Shown here: positions 8,735 through 18,292 of the stretch, piece after piece
How the letters are laid out: every line of letters begins with the position of its first letter
Numbering within the stretch: the first letter of the stretch is position 1
From: Azospirillum sp.
GTDB taxonomy: Bacteria; Pseudomonadota; Alphaproteobacteria; CACIAM-22H2
Assembly (NCBI GenBank): GCA_020249045.1
Contig: JADCGK010000013.1
Location: forward strand, 1-40,428
Reading direction: 5' to 3'
Length of the DNA stretch: 40,428 nucleotides
Notes under the pieces: generated by a model
The model's database searches: none
What the model was told of the DNA's origin: nothing
The model's input: the letters and a program-made list of their open reading frames with translations, nothing else
Position numbers and translations under genes: made by a program

Positions 8735-10564
8735 TCAGACCAGAACCATGCCTTCCTCGGAGATCGGCCCCGTCCCGCCCGGCTTTTCGCCGCCGCCGGG
8801 CTTGTCGTTGGGCCCGAGGATCATTTCGTTGTGCGCGGCACCCGACGGGATCATCGGGAAGCAATTTTCCTTCTGATCGACGGCCATGTCGACCACGACC
8901 GGCCGCTTGACGGCGATCATTTCGCGGATCACGTCGTCGACCTCGGAGACCTTGGTCGCGCGCAGGCCCACGCAGCCGAACGCCTCGGCCAGCTTCACGA
9001 AGTCGGGCAGCGAGTCCATGTAGCTTTCCGAATAGCGCGAGCCGTGCAGCAGCTCCTGCCACTGGCGGACCATGCCCATGTACTGGTTGTTCAGGATGAA
9101 GGTCTTCACCGGCAACCGGTACTGCACGATCGTCGACAGCTCCTGGATGTTCATCAGGATCGAGGCTTCGCCCGCGACATCGACCACCAGCGCGTCGGGA
9201 TGCGCCATCTGCACGCCCATCGCCGCGGGCAGGCCATAGCCCATCGTTCCCAAGCCGCCCGAGGTCATCCAGCGGTTCGGCTTCTGGAACTTCAGGAACT
9301 GCGCGGCCCACATCTGATGCTGGCCGACCTCGGTCGTGATGAACACGTCGTCGCGATGCGCGGTCAGGGCCTGCAGGCGTTCGAGCGCGTATTGCGGCTT
9401 GATGATCGCGTCCGACTTGCGATAGGCGAGGCAATCGCGCTTGCGCCAGGTCTCGATCCGCGCCCACCACGCGGCCAACGCCTTCTTGTCGGGCTTGGCG
9501 CCGGCGGCGAGGCGCTTCTCCCACTCGGCGACCATCGCTTCGAGCACGCGGGTGGCGTCGCCCACGATGGGCACATCCACGCGCACGTTCTTGTTGATCG
9601 AGGACGGGTCGATGTCGGCGTGGATCTTCTTCGACCCGGGCGAGAATGCGTTCAAGCGGCCGGTGACGCGGTCGTCGAAGCGCGCGCCCAAATTCACCAT
9701 CACGTCGCAGCCGTGCATGGCGAGATTGGCTTCGTAGGTGCCGTGCATGCCCAGCATGCCCAGGAACAGCGGATCGGATGCGGGCATCGCCCCCAGGCCC
9801 ATAAGCGTGTTCGTCACCGGAAAGCCGGTCATGTGCGCGAGCTTGATCAGCAATTCCGAGGCGCGCGGACCCGAATTGATCAGGCCGCCGCCGGTGTAGA
9901 GGATCGGGCGCTCCGCCTTGATCATCAGATCGACCGCCGCGGCGATCGCCTTGGGATCCGGATCCAAGCGCGGCGCGTACGACACGCGCTTGAACGTCTC
10001 GGGGCCCTTGTATTCGCCCTTGGCGAGCAGAATGTCCTTCGGCAGATCGATCACGACCGGACCCGGGCGGCCCGAGCGCGCGACATGGAACGCCTCGTGC
10101 ACCACTTGCGCGAGCTTGCCGATGTCCTTCACGAGATAATTGTGCTTGGTCGCGGGCCGCGTGATGCCGGTCGTATCGGCTTCCTGGAACGCATCGTTGC
10201 CGATCAGATGCGTGGGCACCTGGCCGGTCAGACACACGATCGGAATGGAATCCATCAGCGCGTCGACCAGGCCGGTCACCGCGTTGGTCGCACCGGGTCC
10301 CGACGTCACCAGCACCACGCCCACCTTGCCGGTCGAGCGCGCGTAACCTTCGGCCGCGTGCACCGCGCCGCCTTCCTGGCGCACGAGCACGTGTTTGATC
10401 GAGTTCTGCTGGAAGATCGCGTCGTAGATCGGCAGGACGGCGCCGCCGGGATAGCCGAAGATGACGTCGACGCCCTGGTCCACCAGCGCTTTGAGGACGA
10501 TTTCCGCGCCATTCGGCAGCGCGGTGTCCTGAGCAAGCTGGGGGGCGGCGGCGGCGGTCGACAT
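8735..10564 (-). CDS. ilvB: Acetolactate synthase large (catalytic) subunit
   Basis: A 609-residue ThDP-dependent enzyme that condenses two pyruvates, or pyruvate and 2-ketobutyrate, as the first common step to valine, leucine and isoleucine. The N-terminal ThDP-pyrimidine domain shows FGYPGGAVLPIYDAI and VRQEGGAVHAAEGYAR, with the catalytic Glu at residue 64. The C-terminal ThDP-binding block is VAGEASILMNIQEL, followed by ILNNQYMGMVRQWQ. A C-terminal tail rich in Gly and Lys (GPNDKPGGGEKPGGTGP) precedes EEGMVLV. ATG at 10564 follows GGAGAG. First gene of the operon. Confidence 0.97.
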   Translation of the reverse strand: MSTAAAAPQLAQDTALPNGAEIVLKALVDQGVDVIFGYPGGAVLPIYDAIFQQNSIKHVLVRQEGGAVHAAEGYARSTGKVGVVLVTSGPGATNAVTGLVDALMDSIPIVCLTGQVPTHLIGNDAFQEADTTGITRPATKHNYLVKDIGKLAQVVHEAFHVARSGRPGPVVIDLPKDILLAKGEYKGPETFKRVSYAPRLDPDPKAIAAAVDLMIKAERPILYTGGGLINSGPRASELLIKLAHMTGFPVTNTLMGLGAMPASDPLFLGMLGMHGTYEANLAMHGCDVMVNLGARFDDRVTGRLNAFSPGSKKIHADIDPSSINKNVRVDVPIVGDATRVLEAMVAEWEKRLAAGAKPDKKALAAWWARIETWRKRDCLAYRKSDAIIKPQYALERLQALTAHRDDVFITTEVGQHQMWAAQFLKFQKPNRWMTSGGLGTMGYGLPAAMGVQMAHPDALVVDVAGEASILMNIQELSTIVQYRLPVKTFILNNQYMGMVRQWQELLHGSRYSESYMDSLPDFVKLAEAFGCVGLRATKVSEVDDVIREMIAVKRPVVVDMAVDQKENCFPMIPSGAAHNEMILGPNDKPGGGEKPGGTGPISEEGMVLV

Positions 10565-10611
10565 CGGTCTCTCCTCGGTTAAAGATGGGTTGCGGTGCGA
10601 TAAGGCGGCGG

Positions 10612-10640
10612 AAATTAGGGGGCGCCCCCCGCCCCGTCAA
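10612..10640 (-). promoter_or_regulatory. Candidate ilvBNC promoter
   Basis: On the minus strand TTGACG (10640-10635) is separated by exactly 17 bp from TAATTT (10617-10612), about 50 bp before the ilvB start. The -35 box overlaps the miaA stop codon. The leader is too short for a branched-chain attenuator peptide, and I see none. Confidence 0.5.
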
Positions 10641-11575
10641 CCCAAATCTCTAATAAACGAACGAATATCGGGAAGGAGACTTTCCGAAAATTGCGCGTCC
10701 AGCCGATGCGCCGTCTTCATCTGATTGCGGAACCATGTCGTTTGGCGCTTGGAAAACTGCCGTGTCGAGACCTTCAACGCGTTGATAGCGCTTGGTAAAT
10801 CGACGATCCCACGAATATGGGCGGCAAGCTCTGGCACGCCCAGGGCGCGCATTGCGGGCAGCGTATCGGGCAGGTTTTGCGCCAGAAGGCCGCGCACTTC
10901 GTCGACCGCGCCCGTGGCGATCATGCGATCGACCCGGGTTTCGATCGCGGCGACAAGCGTTGCGCGCGGCGGGGCGAGCAACAGCGTGGGCCAGGACGCG
11001 GGCGCCAGCGGCGCGCGCGCCTGGAATGCGGACAACGTCACGCCATGCGCTTCGACCACCTCCCACGCGCGCAGCACGCGTTGGGTGTCGGCCGGCGCCA
11101 GCTTCGCCCCGGCGACCGGATCGCGGCGCGCGAGTTCGGCGTGGAAGGCGTCCGCGCCGAGTTCGGCATGGCGCGCGCGCGCGCGGCGTTTGACGTCCTC
11201 GGGGATCGGCGGCACCGGTGCGAGGCCTTCGACGATCAGCTTCAGATACATGCCCGTGCCGCCGCACAGGATGGGCAAGCGGCCGGCGGCGTGCGCTTGA
11301 TCGATCGCCGCGCGCGCGGCCGCGCGCCACATCCCGACCGTGCCGTGCGCGCGCGCCGGCCATTCGCCGTACAAACGATGCGGCACGATGGCTTCCTCCG
11401 CCGGCGTGGGGCGCGCGCTCAGCACGCGCAATTCGGCGTAGACCTGCATGGCGTCGGCGTTGATCACCGTGCCGTCGAACTCGCGCGCGATCGCGAGCGC
11501 CAGCGCCGACTTGCCCGACGCGGTCGGCCCCGCGACGATCAACGCTTCCTTGCGTTCGCGCCAGCCAGCACCCAT
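10637..11575 (-). CDS. miaA: tRNA dimethylallyltransferase
   Basis: A 312-residue enzyme that adds a dimethylallyl group to A37 of tRNAs reading UNN codons. The P-loop GPTASGKS is at residues 16-23. INADAMQVYAELRVLSARPT, PHRLYG and ILCGGTGMYLKLIVEGL follow in family order, and the C-terminal segment STRQFSKRQTTWFRNQM is the usual signature. The reading frame stays open far upstream, but MGAGWRERKEALIVAGPTASGKS is the proper N-terminus and the upstream part only shadows serB. The start codon lies 12 bp from that of serB on the other strand. Confidence 0.95.
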   Translation of the reverse strand: MGAGWRERKEALIVAGPTASGKSALALAIAREFDGTVINADAMQVYAELRVLSARPTPAEEAIVPHRLYGEWPARAHGTVGMWRAAARAAIDQAHAAGRLPILCGGTGMYLKLIVEGLAPVPPIPEDVKRRARARHAELGADAFHAELARRDPVAGAKLAPADTQRVLRAWEVVEAHGVTLSAFQARAPLAPASWPTLLLAPPRATLVAAIETRVDRMIATGAVDEVRGLLAQNLPDTLPAMRALGVPELAAHIRGIVDLPSAINALKVSTRQFSKRQTTWFRNQMKTAHRLDAQFSESLLPDIRSFIRDLG

Positions 11576-11587
11576 GATCCCGGCCCC

Positions 11588-12484
11588 ATGACCCACGTTC
11601 TCGTCCTTACCTCGGACCCCCAAGCGGGCGCCCTCGACGAAGAGATATACCGGAATCTGGGCGAGGCGCTGGCGGCCGAATTCGGCGCCGCCGCACCGCC
11701 GCGCCGGCTCGACCGCGCCTCGGCGGCGGAATTCGCGCCGCGCGAAGGCGCGCCCGAACGCCTGGCCGAGTTCGCGCGCGCGCTGCTGGGCGCCGCCCCG
11801 GTGGACGTCAACGTCGTCCCGGCCGAGGGACGGCGCAAGAAGCTGCTCGTCGCCGACATGGAATCGACTCTGATCGAAAACGAGATGCTCGACGACATCG
11901 CCCATCTGCTGGGCATCGGCGAACGCGTCGCCGCGATCACGCGCCGGGCGATGAACGGCGAGCTCGATTTCCGCGCGGCGTTGAACGAACGCGTGGGCCT
12001 GCTCGAAGGCCAGGACGCCGGCTTGCTCGAACGCGCGGCCGAAGGCATCAGGACGATCCCCGGCGGGGCCGCGCTCGCGCGCACGATGAAGGCCGACGGC
12101 GCGCTGACCGCGATCGTGTCGGGCGGCTTCACGTTCTTCACGGCGCGCGTGCGCCAGGCGCTGGGCTTCGAGCGCGACTACGCGAACACGCTGCTGCTCG
12201 ACGGCGCCAAACTCGCCGGCGCCGTCGCCGAGCCGATCTTGGGCCGCGAAGCCAAGCTCGCCACGCTCGAACGCCTCGCGGCCGAACTCGGAATCTCCCC
12301 GCGCGACACGATCGCGGTGGGCGATGGGGCCAACGATCTGGCGATGCTCGGGGCGGCGGGCATGGGAGTGGCGTTCCGCGCCAAACCGGTCGTCGCAGCG
12401 CAAGCCAAACTCAGGATCGACCACGGCGATCTCACGGCGCTGCTGTTCCTGCAGGGCTATACCCGCGACGCGTTCGTGACGTAA
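11588..12484 (+). CDS. serB: Phosphoserine phosphatase
   Basis: A 298-residue HAD-superfamily enzyme catalysing the last step of serine synthesis. The nucleophile motif is VADMESTLIENEML with Asp90. The second acidic residue of the DxD signature is Glu92, where most HAD phosphatases have Asp. SGGFTFF (motif II), the Lys in the GREAKLATL region (motif III) and VGDGANDLAMLGAAGMGVAFRAKP (motif IV) are all intact. The first 80 residues form an ACT-like N-terminal domain. ATG at 11588 lacks a visible Shine-Dalgarno sequence, and only 12 bp separate it from miaA, so its promoter must lie inside miaA or the message is nearly leaderless. ubiX follows after 11 bp. Confidence 0.92.
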   Translation: MTHVLVLTSDPQAGALDEEIYRNLGEALAAEFGAAAPPRRLDRASAAEFAPREGAPERLAEFARALLGAAPVDVNVVPAEGRRKKLLVADMESTLIENEMLDDIAHLLGIGERVAAITRRAMNGELDFRAALNERVGLLEGQDAGLLERAAEGIRTIPGGAALARTMKADGALTAIVSGGFTFFTARVRQALGFERDYANTLLLDGAKLAGAVAEPILGREAKLATLERLAAELGISPRDTIAVGDGANDLAMLGAAGMGVAFRAKPVVAAQAKLRIDHGDLTALLFLQGYTRDAFVT

Positions 12485-12495
12485 GCTCGCGCGCG

Positions 12496-13089
12496 ATGGC
12501 CAAGGACCGTCTCATCGTCGGAATCTCGGGCGCCTCGGGTGCGGTCTACGGCATCCGCGCGCTGGAAACCTTGCGCGCGGCCGGGATCGAAACGCATCTC
12601 GTGCTGACCAAAACCGCCGCGATGACGATCGCCTACGAGACCGATCTGACGCTCGCGCAGGTGAAGAAACTCGCCGACGTCGTCCACGCCAACGAGGATC
12701 TGGGCGCTGCCGTCTCCTCGGGTTCGTTCAAGACGCTCGGCATGATCGTCGCGCCGTGCTCGATGCGCTCGGTCGCCGAAATCGCCTACGGCAACACCAC
12801 CACGCTGCTGACGCGCGCCGCCGACGTGCAGTTGAAGGAACGCCGGCGCGTGGTGCTGCTGGCGCGCGAAGCGCCTTTGCATCTGGGCCATCTGCGCGCG
12901 CTGACCCAGGCCGCCGAAATCGGCGCGGTGATCGTTCCGCCCGTGCCGGCGTTCTATTCGCGGCCCAAGACGATCGACGACATCGTGAACCACACGGTCG
13001 GCCGCGCGCTCGACCTGTTCGGGATCGAAACGAAACTCGTCAAACGCTGGGGCGAGGACAGCGGGCCGAAGGCCCGGAAGAAGCGTTAG
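12496..13089 (+). CDS. ubiX: Flavin prenyltransferase
   Basis: A 197-residue enzyme that attaches a dimethylallyl group to FMN, making the prenylated cofactor used by the decarboxylase UbiD in ubiquinone synthesis. VGISGASGAVYGIRALETL is the flavin-binding N-terminus. SSGSFKTLGMIVAPCSMRSVAEIAYG and RRRVVLLAREAPLHLGHLRALTQAAEIGAVIVPPVPAFY are family blocks, and the length is usual. It follows serB closely on the same strand. Its TAG stop overlaps the TAA of the convergent degP by 4 bp (13086-13089). Confidence 0.95.
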   Translation: MAKDRLIVGISGASGAVYGIRALETLRAAGIETHLVLTKTAAMTIAYETDLTLAQVKKLADVVHANEDLGAAVSSGSFKTLGMIVAPCSMRSVAEIAYGNTTTLLTRAADVQLKERRRVVLLAREAPLHLGHLRALTQAAEIGAVIVPPVPAFYSRPKTIDDIVNHTVGRALDLFGIETKLVKRWGEDSGPKARKKR

Positions 13090-14624
13090 CCCGGGCTGAC
13101 CGGCAGCGCCACGGCGCGCTGCGCCCCGCCGCGTTCGACCATCATCAGCACCGACGAACGGCCCGCGTCGCGTTGGGCGCGGATGCGTTCCTGCGCTTGG
13201 GCGGGCGTGCCGACTTCGGCCTGCGCGATCTCGACGATCACGTCGCCGGGCCGGATGCCGCGCTCGGCGGCGACCGATCCGTCGGCGACACCGGTGACGA
13301 CCACGCCGCGCACGCGTTCCTCGATGTTGAAGCGCGCGCGCAGTTCCGGCGTGAGCTGGGCGAGCGTCATGCCCAGGATCGGCGCCGGGGCTTGGCCCTG
13401 CTGGGCGGGGGCACCCGGCTGACGGCCGCCTTGCTGGTTGGACGCCTGCTGCGGCTCGTCCTCGAGTTCGCCCAAGCGCACGTCGAGCGTGACGATCCGG
13501 TTCTGGCGCCAGACTTCGACCTTCACGGTCTTGTCCACCGGCGTTTCGGCCACCAGGCGCGGCAGACGGCGCATATCGGGCACGTCCTTGCCGTCGAACT
13601 TCACGATCACGTCGCCGCGGCGGATTTGCGCGCGCGCGGCGGGGCCGTTCTCGGGCACGCCCGAGACCATGGCGCCGCGCGCCTTGTCGAGGCCGACGCT
13701 TTCGGCGAGTTCGTCGGTCACCGACTGGATGTTCACGCCCAGCCAGCCGCGGCGCACGCGGCCATGGGTGCGCAGTTGATCGACGACGTTGCGCGCGATC
13801 GCCGACGGGATCGAAAAGCCGATGCCGACCGACCCGCCGGTGGGCGAGAAGATCGCCGTGTTGACGCCGATCACCTCGCCCGCGAGGTTGAACAACGGCC
13901 CGCCGGAATTGCCCCGGTTGATCGAGGCGTCGGTCTGGATGAAGTCGTCGTAGGGGCCCGCGTTGATGTCGCGTTGGCGCGCGGACACGATGCCCTGGGT
14001 GACCGTGCCGCCGAGGCCGAACGGGTTGCCGATCGCGACGACCCAATCGCCGACGCGCGCGCGATCGGAATCACCGAAGCGCACGGCCGCCAACGGCCGG
14101 GGCGATTCCACCTTCAGCACGGCCAGATCGGTGCGCTGATCGCGGCCCACGAGCTTGGCCGTCAGCGTCTGGTTGTCGTGGAAGACGACGCGGATTTCCT
14201 CGGCCCCGTCGATCACGTGGTTGTTGGTCACGATGAAGCCGGCCGGATCGATCACGAAGCCCGAGCCGAGCGACTGGCCGCGGCGTTGCGGGGCTTGCGG
14301 GCCCTGGCCTTGCGGGTTCTGGCGGTCGAAGAACTCGCGGAAGAAATCCTCGAACGGCGAGCCCGGCGGAAACTGCGGCGCGTCGGGCCGGCGCTGCTGC
14401 GGGGCTTGCTGGGGCCCGCGGCCGGGGGGGGTCTGCGCGGTTTGAACCGTGGTGGTCTGGATGTTGACGACGGCCGGCAGAAGGCGCTCGGCCAGATCGG
14501 CGAAGGTGTTCGGCGCCAGCGTGTTGGCGACGGGGCGCGGTTGCACGGTCTGGGCGACGGCGGCGGGCGCCGCCAGGGACAGCGCTGCGATCAAGGCGAG
14601 AGCGGCGGCGGACTTCTGGGCCAA
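13086..14624 (-). CDS. degP: Do/DegP-family periplasmic serine protease
   Basis: A 512-residue periplasmic protease/chaperone for misfolded envelope proteins. A signal peptide ends near AVAQ (residue 25). The trypsin-like triad is His136 (VTNNHVIDG), Asp166 (RTDLAVLKV) and Ser240 (NRGNSGGPLF). Two PDZ domains follow (around 295-380, and from about 415 to the end). A Gln/Pro-rich stretch precedes the protease domain, and another (QASNQQGGRQPGAPAQQGQ) links the PDZ domains. It is downstream of hflK-hflC on the same strand, separated by 215 bp; together they form a membrane and periplasmic quality-control cluster. Confidence 0.94.
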   Translation of the reverse strand: MAQKSAAALALIAALSLAAPAAVAQTVQPRPVANTLAPNTFADLAERLLPAVVNIQTTTVQTAQTPPGRGPQQAPQQRRPDAPQFPPGSPFEDFFREFFDRQNPQGQGPQAPQRRGQSLGSGFVIDPAGFIVTNNHVIDGAEEIRVVFHDNQTLTAKLVGRDQRTDLAVLKVESPRPLAAVRFGDSDRARVGDWVVAIGNPFGLGGTVTQGIVSARQRDINAGPYDDFIQTDASINRGNSGGPLFNLAGEVIGVNTAIFSPTGGSVGIGFSIPSAIARNVVDQLRTHGRVRRGWLGVNIQSVTDELAESVGLDKARGAMVSGVPENGPAARAQIRRGDVIVKFDGKDVPDMRRLPRLVAETPVDKTVKVEVWRQNRIVTLDVRLGELEDEPQQASNQQGGRQPGAPAQQGQAPAPILGMTLAQLTPELRARFNIEERVRGVVVTGVADGSVAAERGIRPGDVIVEIAQAEVGTPAQAQERIRAQRDAGRSSVLMMVERGGAQRAVALPVSPG

Positions 14625-14839
14625 GGTGGAATCCTCGGGATTGGGCGGGAACCGTGGAAACGAGTATGCCGGGCCGAACCGATGCGCGCCAGACCGGCCA
14701 CAGCCATCGAGATGGCGGCCGGGCGCGCAACGTCAAGCCCCGCGAACGCTCGATTTCGCGCAAGATTGCGGCGGAATCGAGGTCGCGGGGCCCGTCGTTA
14801 CCGAACGTTACGCGAGCGGTGGCGGAACTTTCCGCGCGC

Positions 14840-15736
14840 TCAACGGCCCGAACGCGGCGGTGCGGCACCGCCCGGGCGTTGCTCGCGGAAATACCGGAAG
14901 AAATCGCTGTCCGGCGACAGGACGATCGTCGAGTTCGATTCCGACAGCGACTTGCGGTAGGCCTCGAGGCTGCGCCAGAACGCGAAGAACTCAGGGTTCG
15001 ACCCGTAGGCCCGCGCGTAGATGTCGGCGGCCTCCTGATCGCCTTGGGCGCGCAGGATCGCCGCTTGACGCTGGGCGTCGGCGATGACGACCGTCCGCTC
15101 GCGATCGGCCTCGGCGCGGATGCGCTGGGCGGCTTCCGCACCCTGGGCGCGCTCGCTGGTCGCCTCGCGCACGCGCTCGGTCTGCATGCGCGCGAAGATC
15201 GCGTTCGAGTTGTCGGGCGGCAGATCGGCGCGCATGATGCGCACGTCCACCACCTCGATGCCGAACGAGCGCGTCTCCGACACGACGCCTTCGGTGATCT
15301 GGCGCATCAACTCGGCGCGCCGCTCGGTCAACAGGGCCGGCAGCGGCACCGTCGCGAAGGTGTTCTGCATGTTCGACTGCACGGCCGTGCCCAAGCGCTG
15401 ACGCATGCCCGCTTCGTTCCGCGCGGTCGTGAAGAACGCCAGCGGATCGACGATCCGGTAGCGCGCGTAGACGTCGACGACCACTCGCGCCCGGTCGCCG
15501 AGCACGATTTCGCGCGGCTGATCGTCGAAATCGAGCAGACGCTTGTCGAAGTAAAGGACGTTCTGGACGAACGGCAGCTTGAACTGCAGGCCGGGCTGCT
15601 GGACGACGCGCACCGGCGCGCCGAACTGCAGGACCAACGCTTGCTGGGCTTGCCCGACGGTGAAGACCGATGCGAGGCCGAGGAACGCGAGGACGCCGAG
15701 GACGACGGCCAGCGCGACGAGTTTGACCTGGTTCAT
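14840..15736 (-). CDS. hflC: HflC, membrane modulator of FtsH protease
   Basis: A 298-residue SPFH-domain protein that forms, with HflK, the periplasmic-facing cage around FtsH. An N-terminal membrane anchor (residues about 5-24) is followed by VGQAQQALVLQFGAPVRVVQQPGLQFKLPFVQ and by DFDDQPREIVLGDRARVVVDVYARYRI, the SPFH core. A long helical region (TERVREATSERAQGAEAAQRIRAEADRE) follows, then YGSNPEFFAFWRSLEAYRKSL. The ATG overlaps the hflK stop as ATGA (15736-15733), so translation is coupled. The C-terminus ends in a short PGGAAPP tail. Confidence 0.95.
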   Translation of the reverse strand: MNQVKLVALAVVLGVLAFLGLASVFTVGQAQQALVLQFGAPVRVVQQPGLQFKLPFVQNVLYFDKRLLDFDDQPREIVLGDRARVVVDVYARYRIVDPLAFFTTARNEAGMRQRLGTAVQSNMQNTFATVPLPALLTERRAELMRQITEGVVSETRSFGIEVVDVRIMRADLPPDNSNAIFARMQTERVREATSERAQGAEAAQRIRAEADRERTVVIADAQRQAAILRAQGDQEAADIYARAYGSNPEFFAFWRSLEAYRKSLSESNSTIVLSPDSDFFRYFREQRPGGAAPPRSGR

Positions 15737-16941
15737 CGGGTGGCTCCCTGTCCGGCGGATTGGCCTGCGGGCTGCTGGCCGGACTGCGCCGGCGCAGGCC
15801 GGCGGTTCAGCAAGTCGTTGAGCGGCAGCAGCGGCACCACGCCTTGGCCCGAGGCGGACCCGCCCGGCTGGTCGATGACGACCTTCTGGTTGCCGCGCAG
15901 GACGTTCTCCATCATTTCGAGATAAAGGCGTTGGCGCGTGACTTCCGGCGCCAAGCGATAGGCGTCGAGCAGCGCCACATAGCCCGCGACGTCGCCCTGG
16001 GCGCGCGCCACGATCTGCTGGCGATAGCCGTCGGCTTCCTGAAGCAGACGCTGCGCCTCGCCGCGCGCGCGCGGCACGATGTCGTTGCGGTAGGATTCCG
16101 CCTCGTTCTGCGCGCGCTCGCGATCCTGCACGGCGCGCTGGACGTCGCGGAACGCGTCGATGACTTGCGCCGGCGGTTCGACGGCGTTGAACTGGACCTG
16201 CTCGACCGTGATGCCCGCGCCGTAGAAATCCAGCAGCTGCTGCATCGAAACCCGCACCCGCTGTTCGACCGCGTTGCGGTTCTGCATGGCGGGCTGCATT
16301 TGGGTTTGGCCGATCGCCTCGCGCATCGCCGCTTCGGCGACCGATTTGACCGTGATTTCGGGCGAAGCGACGTTGAACAGGAATTTCGCCGGATCGACGA
16401 TGCGCCACTGCACGGTGAAGCGAACGTCCAGGATGTTCTGGTCGCTGGTGATCATCAGCGATTCGTCGAGCATCGTGCGGTCGCGCCGCTGCTCCTGCCC
16501 CGGACGGAAGCCGATGCTGAGCTGGTTGACCTGCGAAACGTTCGGCTGGATCACGCTCTCGACCGGATAGGGAATGTGCCAGTTGAGGCCGGGATAGGTG
16601 ATCCGCTCCATCTCGCCGAAACGCAGCACGACGCCGACGTTCGCGGGCTCGACCCGGTAGAACCCTGTCGCAAGCCAGCCCGCGATCAACACGATGGCGC
16701 CCAAGCCGAGCGCGCGCATCGACAAGCCTTGGCCCGCGCCGCCGCCGCCGCCCGGGAAATAACGCCGCAGTTGTTCTTGCCCTTTGCGGACCAGATCTTC
16801 GAAATCCGGCCCCTTCGGCCCGCCGCCACCGCCGCCGCTGCCGCCCGGCGGGCGTCCGCCCCACGGGTTGTTCGGGCGCTGACCGCCACCACCACCGCCG
16901 CCGCCCCACGGGCCGCCGCCGCCACCTTGGTTCCAAGGCAT
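15733..16941 (-). CDS. hflK: HflK, membrane modulator of FtsH protease
   Basis: A 402-residue partner of HflC. The first 45 residues are extremely Gly-rich (long runs of Gly broken by PWGG), as in many HflK proteins but more extended here. A single membrane segment is near residues 76-94, followed by FYRVEPANVGVVLRFGE and the SPFH domain with LDVRFTVQWRI, then a coiled-coil region rich in Gln, Arg and Ala. The C-terminal tail is Pro/Gln-rich. ATG at 16941 was chosen over an open frame reaching 17043 because the upstream part lacks family features and GGAAAGGAAG precedes this ATG. Confidence 0.94.
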   Translation of the reverse strand: MPWNQGGGGGPWGGGGGGGGQRPNNPWGGRPPGGSGGGGGGPKGPDFEDLVRKGQEQLRRYFPGGGGGAGQGLSMRALGLGAIVLIAGWLATGFYRVEPANVGVVLRFGEMERITYPGLNWHIPYPVESVIQPNVSQVNQLSIGFRPGQEQRRDRTMLDESLMITSDQNILDVRFTVQWRIVDPAKFLFNVASPEITVKSVAEAAMREAIGQTQMQPAMQNRNAVEQRVRVSMQQLLDFYGAGITVEQVQFNAVEPPAQVIDAFRDVQRAVQDRERAQNEAESYRNDIVPRARGEAQRLLQEADGYRQQIVARAQGDVAGYVALLDAYRLAPEVTRQRLYLEMMENVLRGNQKVVIDQPGGSASGQGVVPLLPLNDLLNRRPAPAQSGQQPAGQSAGQGATR

Positions 16942-17028
16942 AGTCGAGTACTTCCTTTCCCTCGGGTCCCGCGCGCGGTGCGACAAGCCCTCATTTTTCG
17001 AACGGTTGGCCCGGCGGGCGCGCGCGCT

Positions 17029-17057
17029 TATATAGACGCGCATCGCCCCCAGGGCAA
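17029..17057 (-). promoter_or_regulatory. Candidate hflKC promoter
   Basis: On the minus strand TTGCCC (17057-17052), a 17-bp spacer and TATATA (17034-17029) form a plausible housekeeping promoter about 90 bp upstream of the hflK start. I see no obvious heat-shock consensus. Confidence 0.45.
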
Positions 17058-17110
17058 ATCCGACCCGACGGATTTAAGGACCTTTTCCTCTAATTCAAGG
17101 ACATACCGCC

Positions 17111-18241
17111 GTGAGCGTGACCGAAAGCCAAATTCTGGCCGCCCTCGGGAAGATTCCCGATCCCGACAAACGCCAGGACATCGTCAGCCTGGGGATGATT
17201 CAAGGTCTGGTGGTCAAGGACGGGCATATCGGCTTTTCGATCGAGGTCGAAGCGGCGCGCGGCGCCCATCTCGAACCGCTGCGCAAAGCGGCCGAAAAGG
17301 CCGTCGAGGCGCTGCCCGGCGTGCTGTCGGTCACGGCCGTTTTGACCGCGCAAAAGAAGGACACCGCAAAAGCGCCGCCGCGCGCGCCCGGCGCCGGCCC
17401 TGCGGGCGGCCCCAATTCGCCCGGCGGCAAGCAATTGGTCCCGGGCGTCAAAGCGATCGTCGCGGTCGCCTCGGGCAAGGGCGGTGTCGGCAAATCGACG
17501 ACCGCCACGAACCTCGCCCTCGCGCTGGCGGCCAAGGGGCTGAAGGTCGGCATGCTGGACGCCGACATCTACGGCCCCTCCCAGCCGCGCATGATGGGAA
17601 TCGCCGGCCGGCCCCATTCGCCGGACGGCAAGACGCTGACGCCGATGGCCAATTACGGCGTCAAATGCATGTCGATGGGCTTCCTCGTGCCCGAGGATAC
17701 GCCGATGATCTGGCGCGGACCGATGGTGATGGGCGCACTCGAACAGATGCTGCGCGACGTCGCGTGGGGCGAACTCGACGTGATGATCGTGGACATGCCC
17801 CCGGGCACGGGGGACGCGCAACTGACGATGGCCCAGCGCGTGCCGCTCGCGGGCGCGGTGATCGTCTCCACACCGCAGGACATCGCGCTGCTCGACGCGC
17901 GCAAGGGTCTGAACATGTTCCGCAAGGTCGACGTGCCCGTGCTCGGCATCGTCGAGAACATGAGCTACCACATCTGCTCGAATTGCGGCCATCGCGAGGA
18001 GATTTTCGGCCACGGCGGCGCGCGCAAGGAGGCCGAGAAGCTCGGCACGCCGTTCCTGGGCGAAATCCCGCTGCACATCGCCATCCGCGAAACGTCGGAC
18101 GGCGGGACGCCCATCGTGGTCAGCCAGCCCGACGGCGAGCACGCCAAAGCCTATCGCGCCATCGCCGAGAAGGTCTGGGCGAAGGTCGAGGCGGGGCTGA
18201 AATCCGCCCGCGCCGAAGGCCCGCGCATCGTGATTCAGTAG
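17111..18241 (+). CDS. apbC: Mrp/ApbC Fe-S cluster carrier ATPase
   Basis: A 376-residue cytoplasmic P-loop ATPase that assembles or delivers Fe-S clusters. The N-terminal MIP18/DUF59 domain (residues 5-80, with [19 protein letters not shown]) is joined by a Pro/Gly linker to the ATPase. The deviant Walker A is [10 protein letters not shown] at 121-130, followed by [14 protein letters not shown] and [15 protein letters not shown]. The cluster-binding CxxC is in [16 protein letters not shown]. The start is GTG with AAGGA ten bases upstream. It diverges from hflK across 169 bp. Confidence 0.94.
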   Translation: MSVTESQILAALGKIPDPDKRQDIVSLGMIQGLVVKDGHIGFSIEVEAARGAHLEPLRKAAEKAVEALPGVLSVTAVLTAQKKDTAKAPPRAPGAGPAGGPNSPGGKQLVPGVKAIVAVASGKGGVGKSTTATNLALALAAKGLKVGMLDADIYGPSQPRMMGIAGRPHSPDGKTLTPMANYGVKCMSMGFLVPEDTPMIWRGPMVMGALEQMLRDVAWGELDVMIVDMPPGTGDAQLTMAQRVPLAGAVIVSTPQDIALLDARKGLNMFRKVDVPVLGIVENMSYHICSNCGHREEIFGHGGARKEAEKLGTPFLGEIPLHIAIRETSDGGTPIVVSQPDGEHAKAYRAIAEKVWAKVEAGLKSARAEGPRIVIQ

Positions 18242-18292
18242 CGCCGCGCGGCGCGGTACAATCCCGCGTCTTCGCCCGAGTCGGGATTCGCC

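Noticed and set aside
10565-10636. Possible branched-chain attenuator peptide before ilvB
   Set aside because: The leader is too short and contains no run of Leu, Val or Ile codons with competing stems.
11576-12424. N-terminal extension of miaA through serB
   Set aside because: The extension has no similarity to MiaA and covers a real gene on the other strand; MiaA length is normal when started at 11575.
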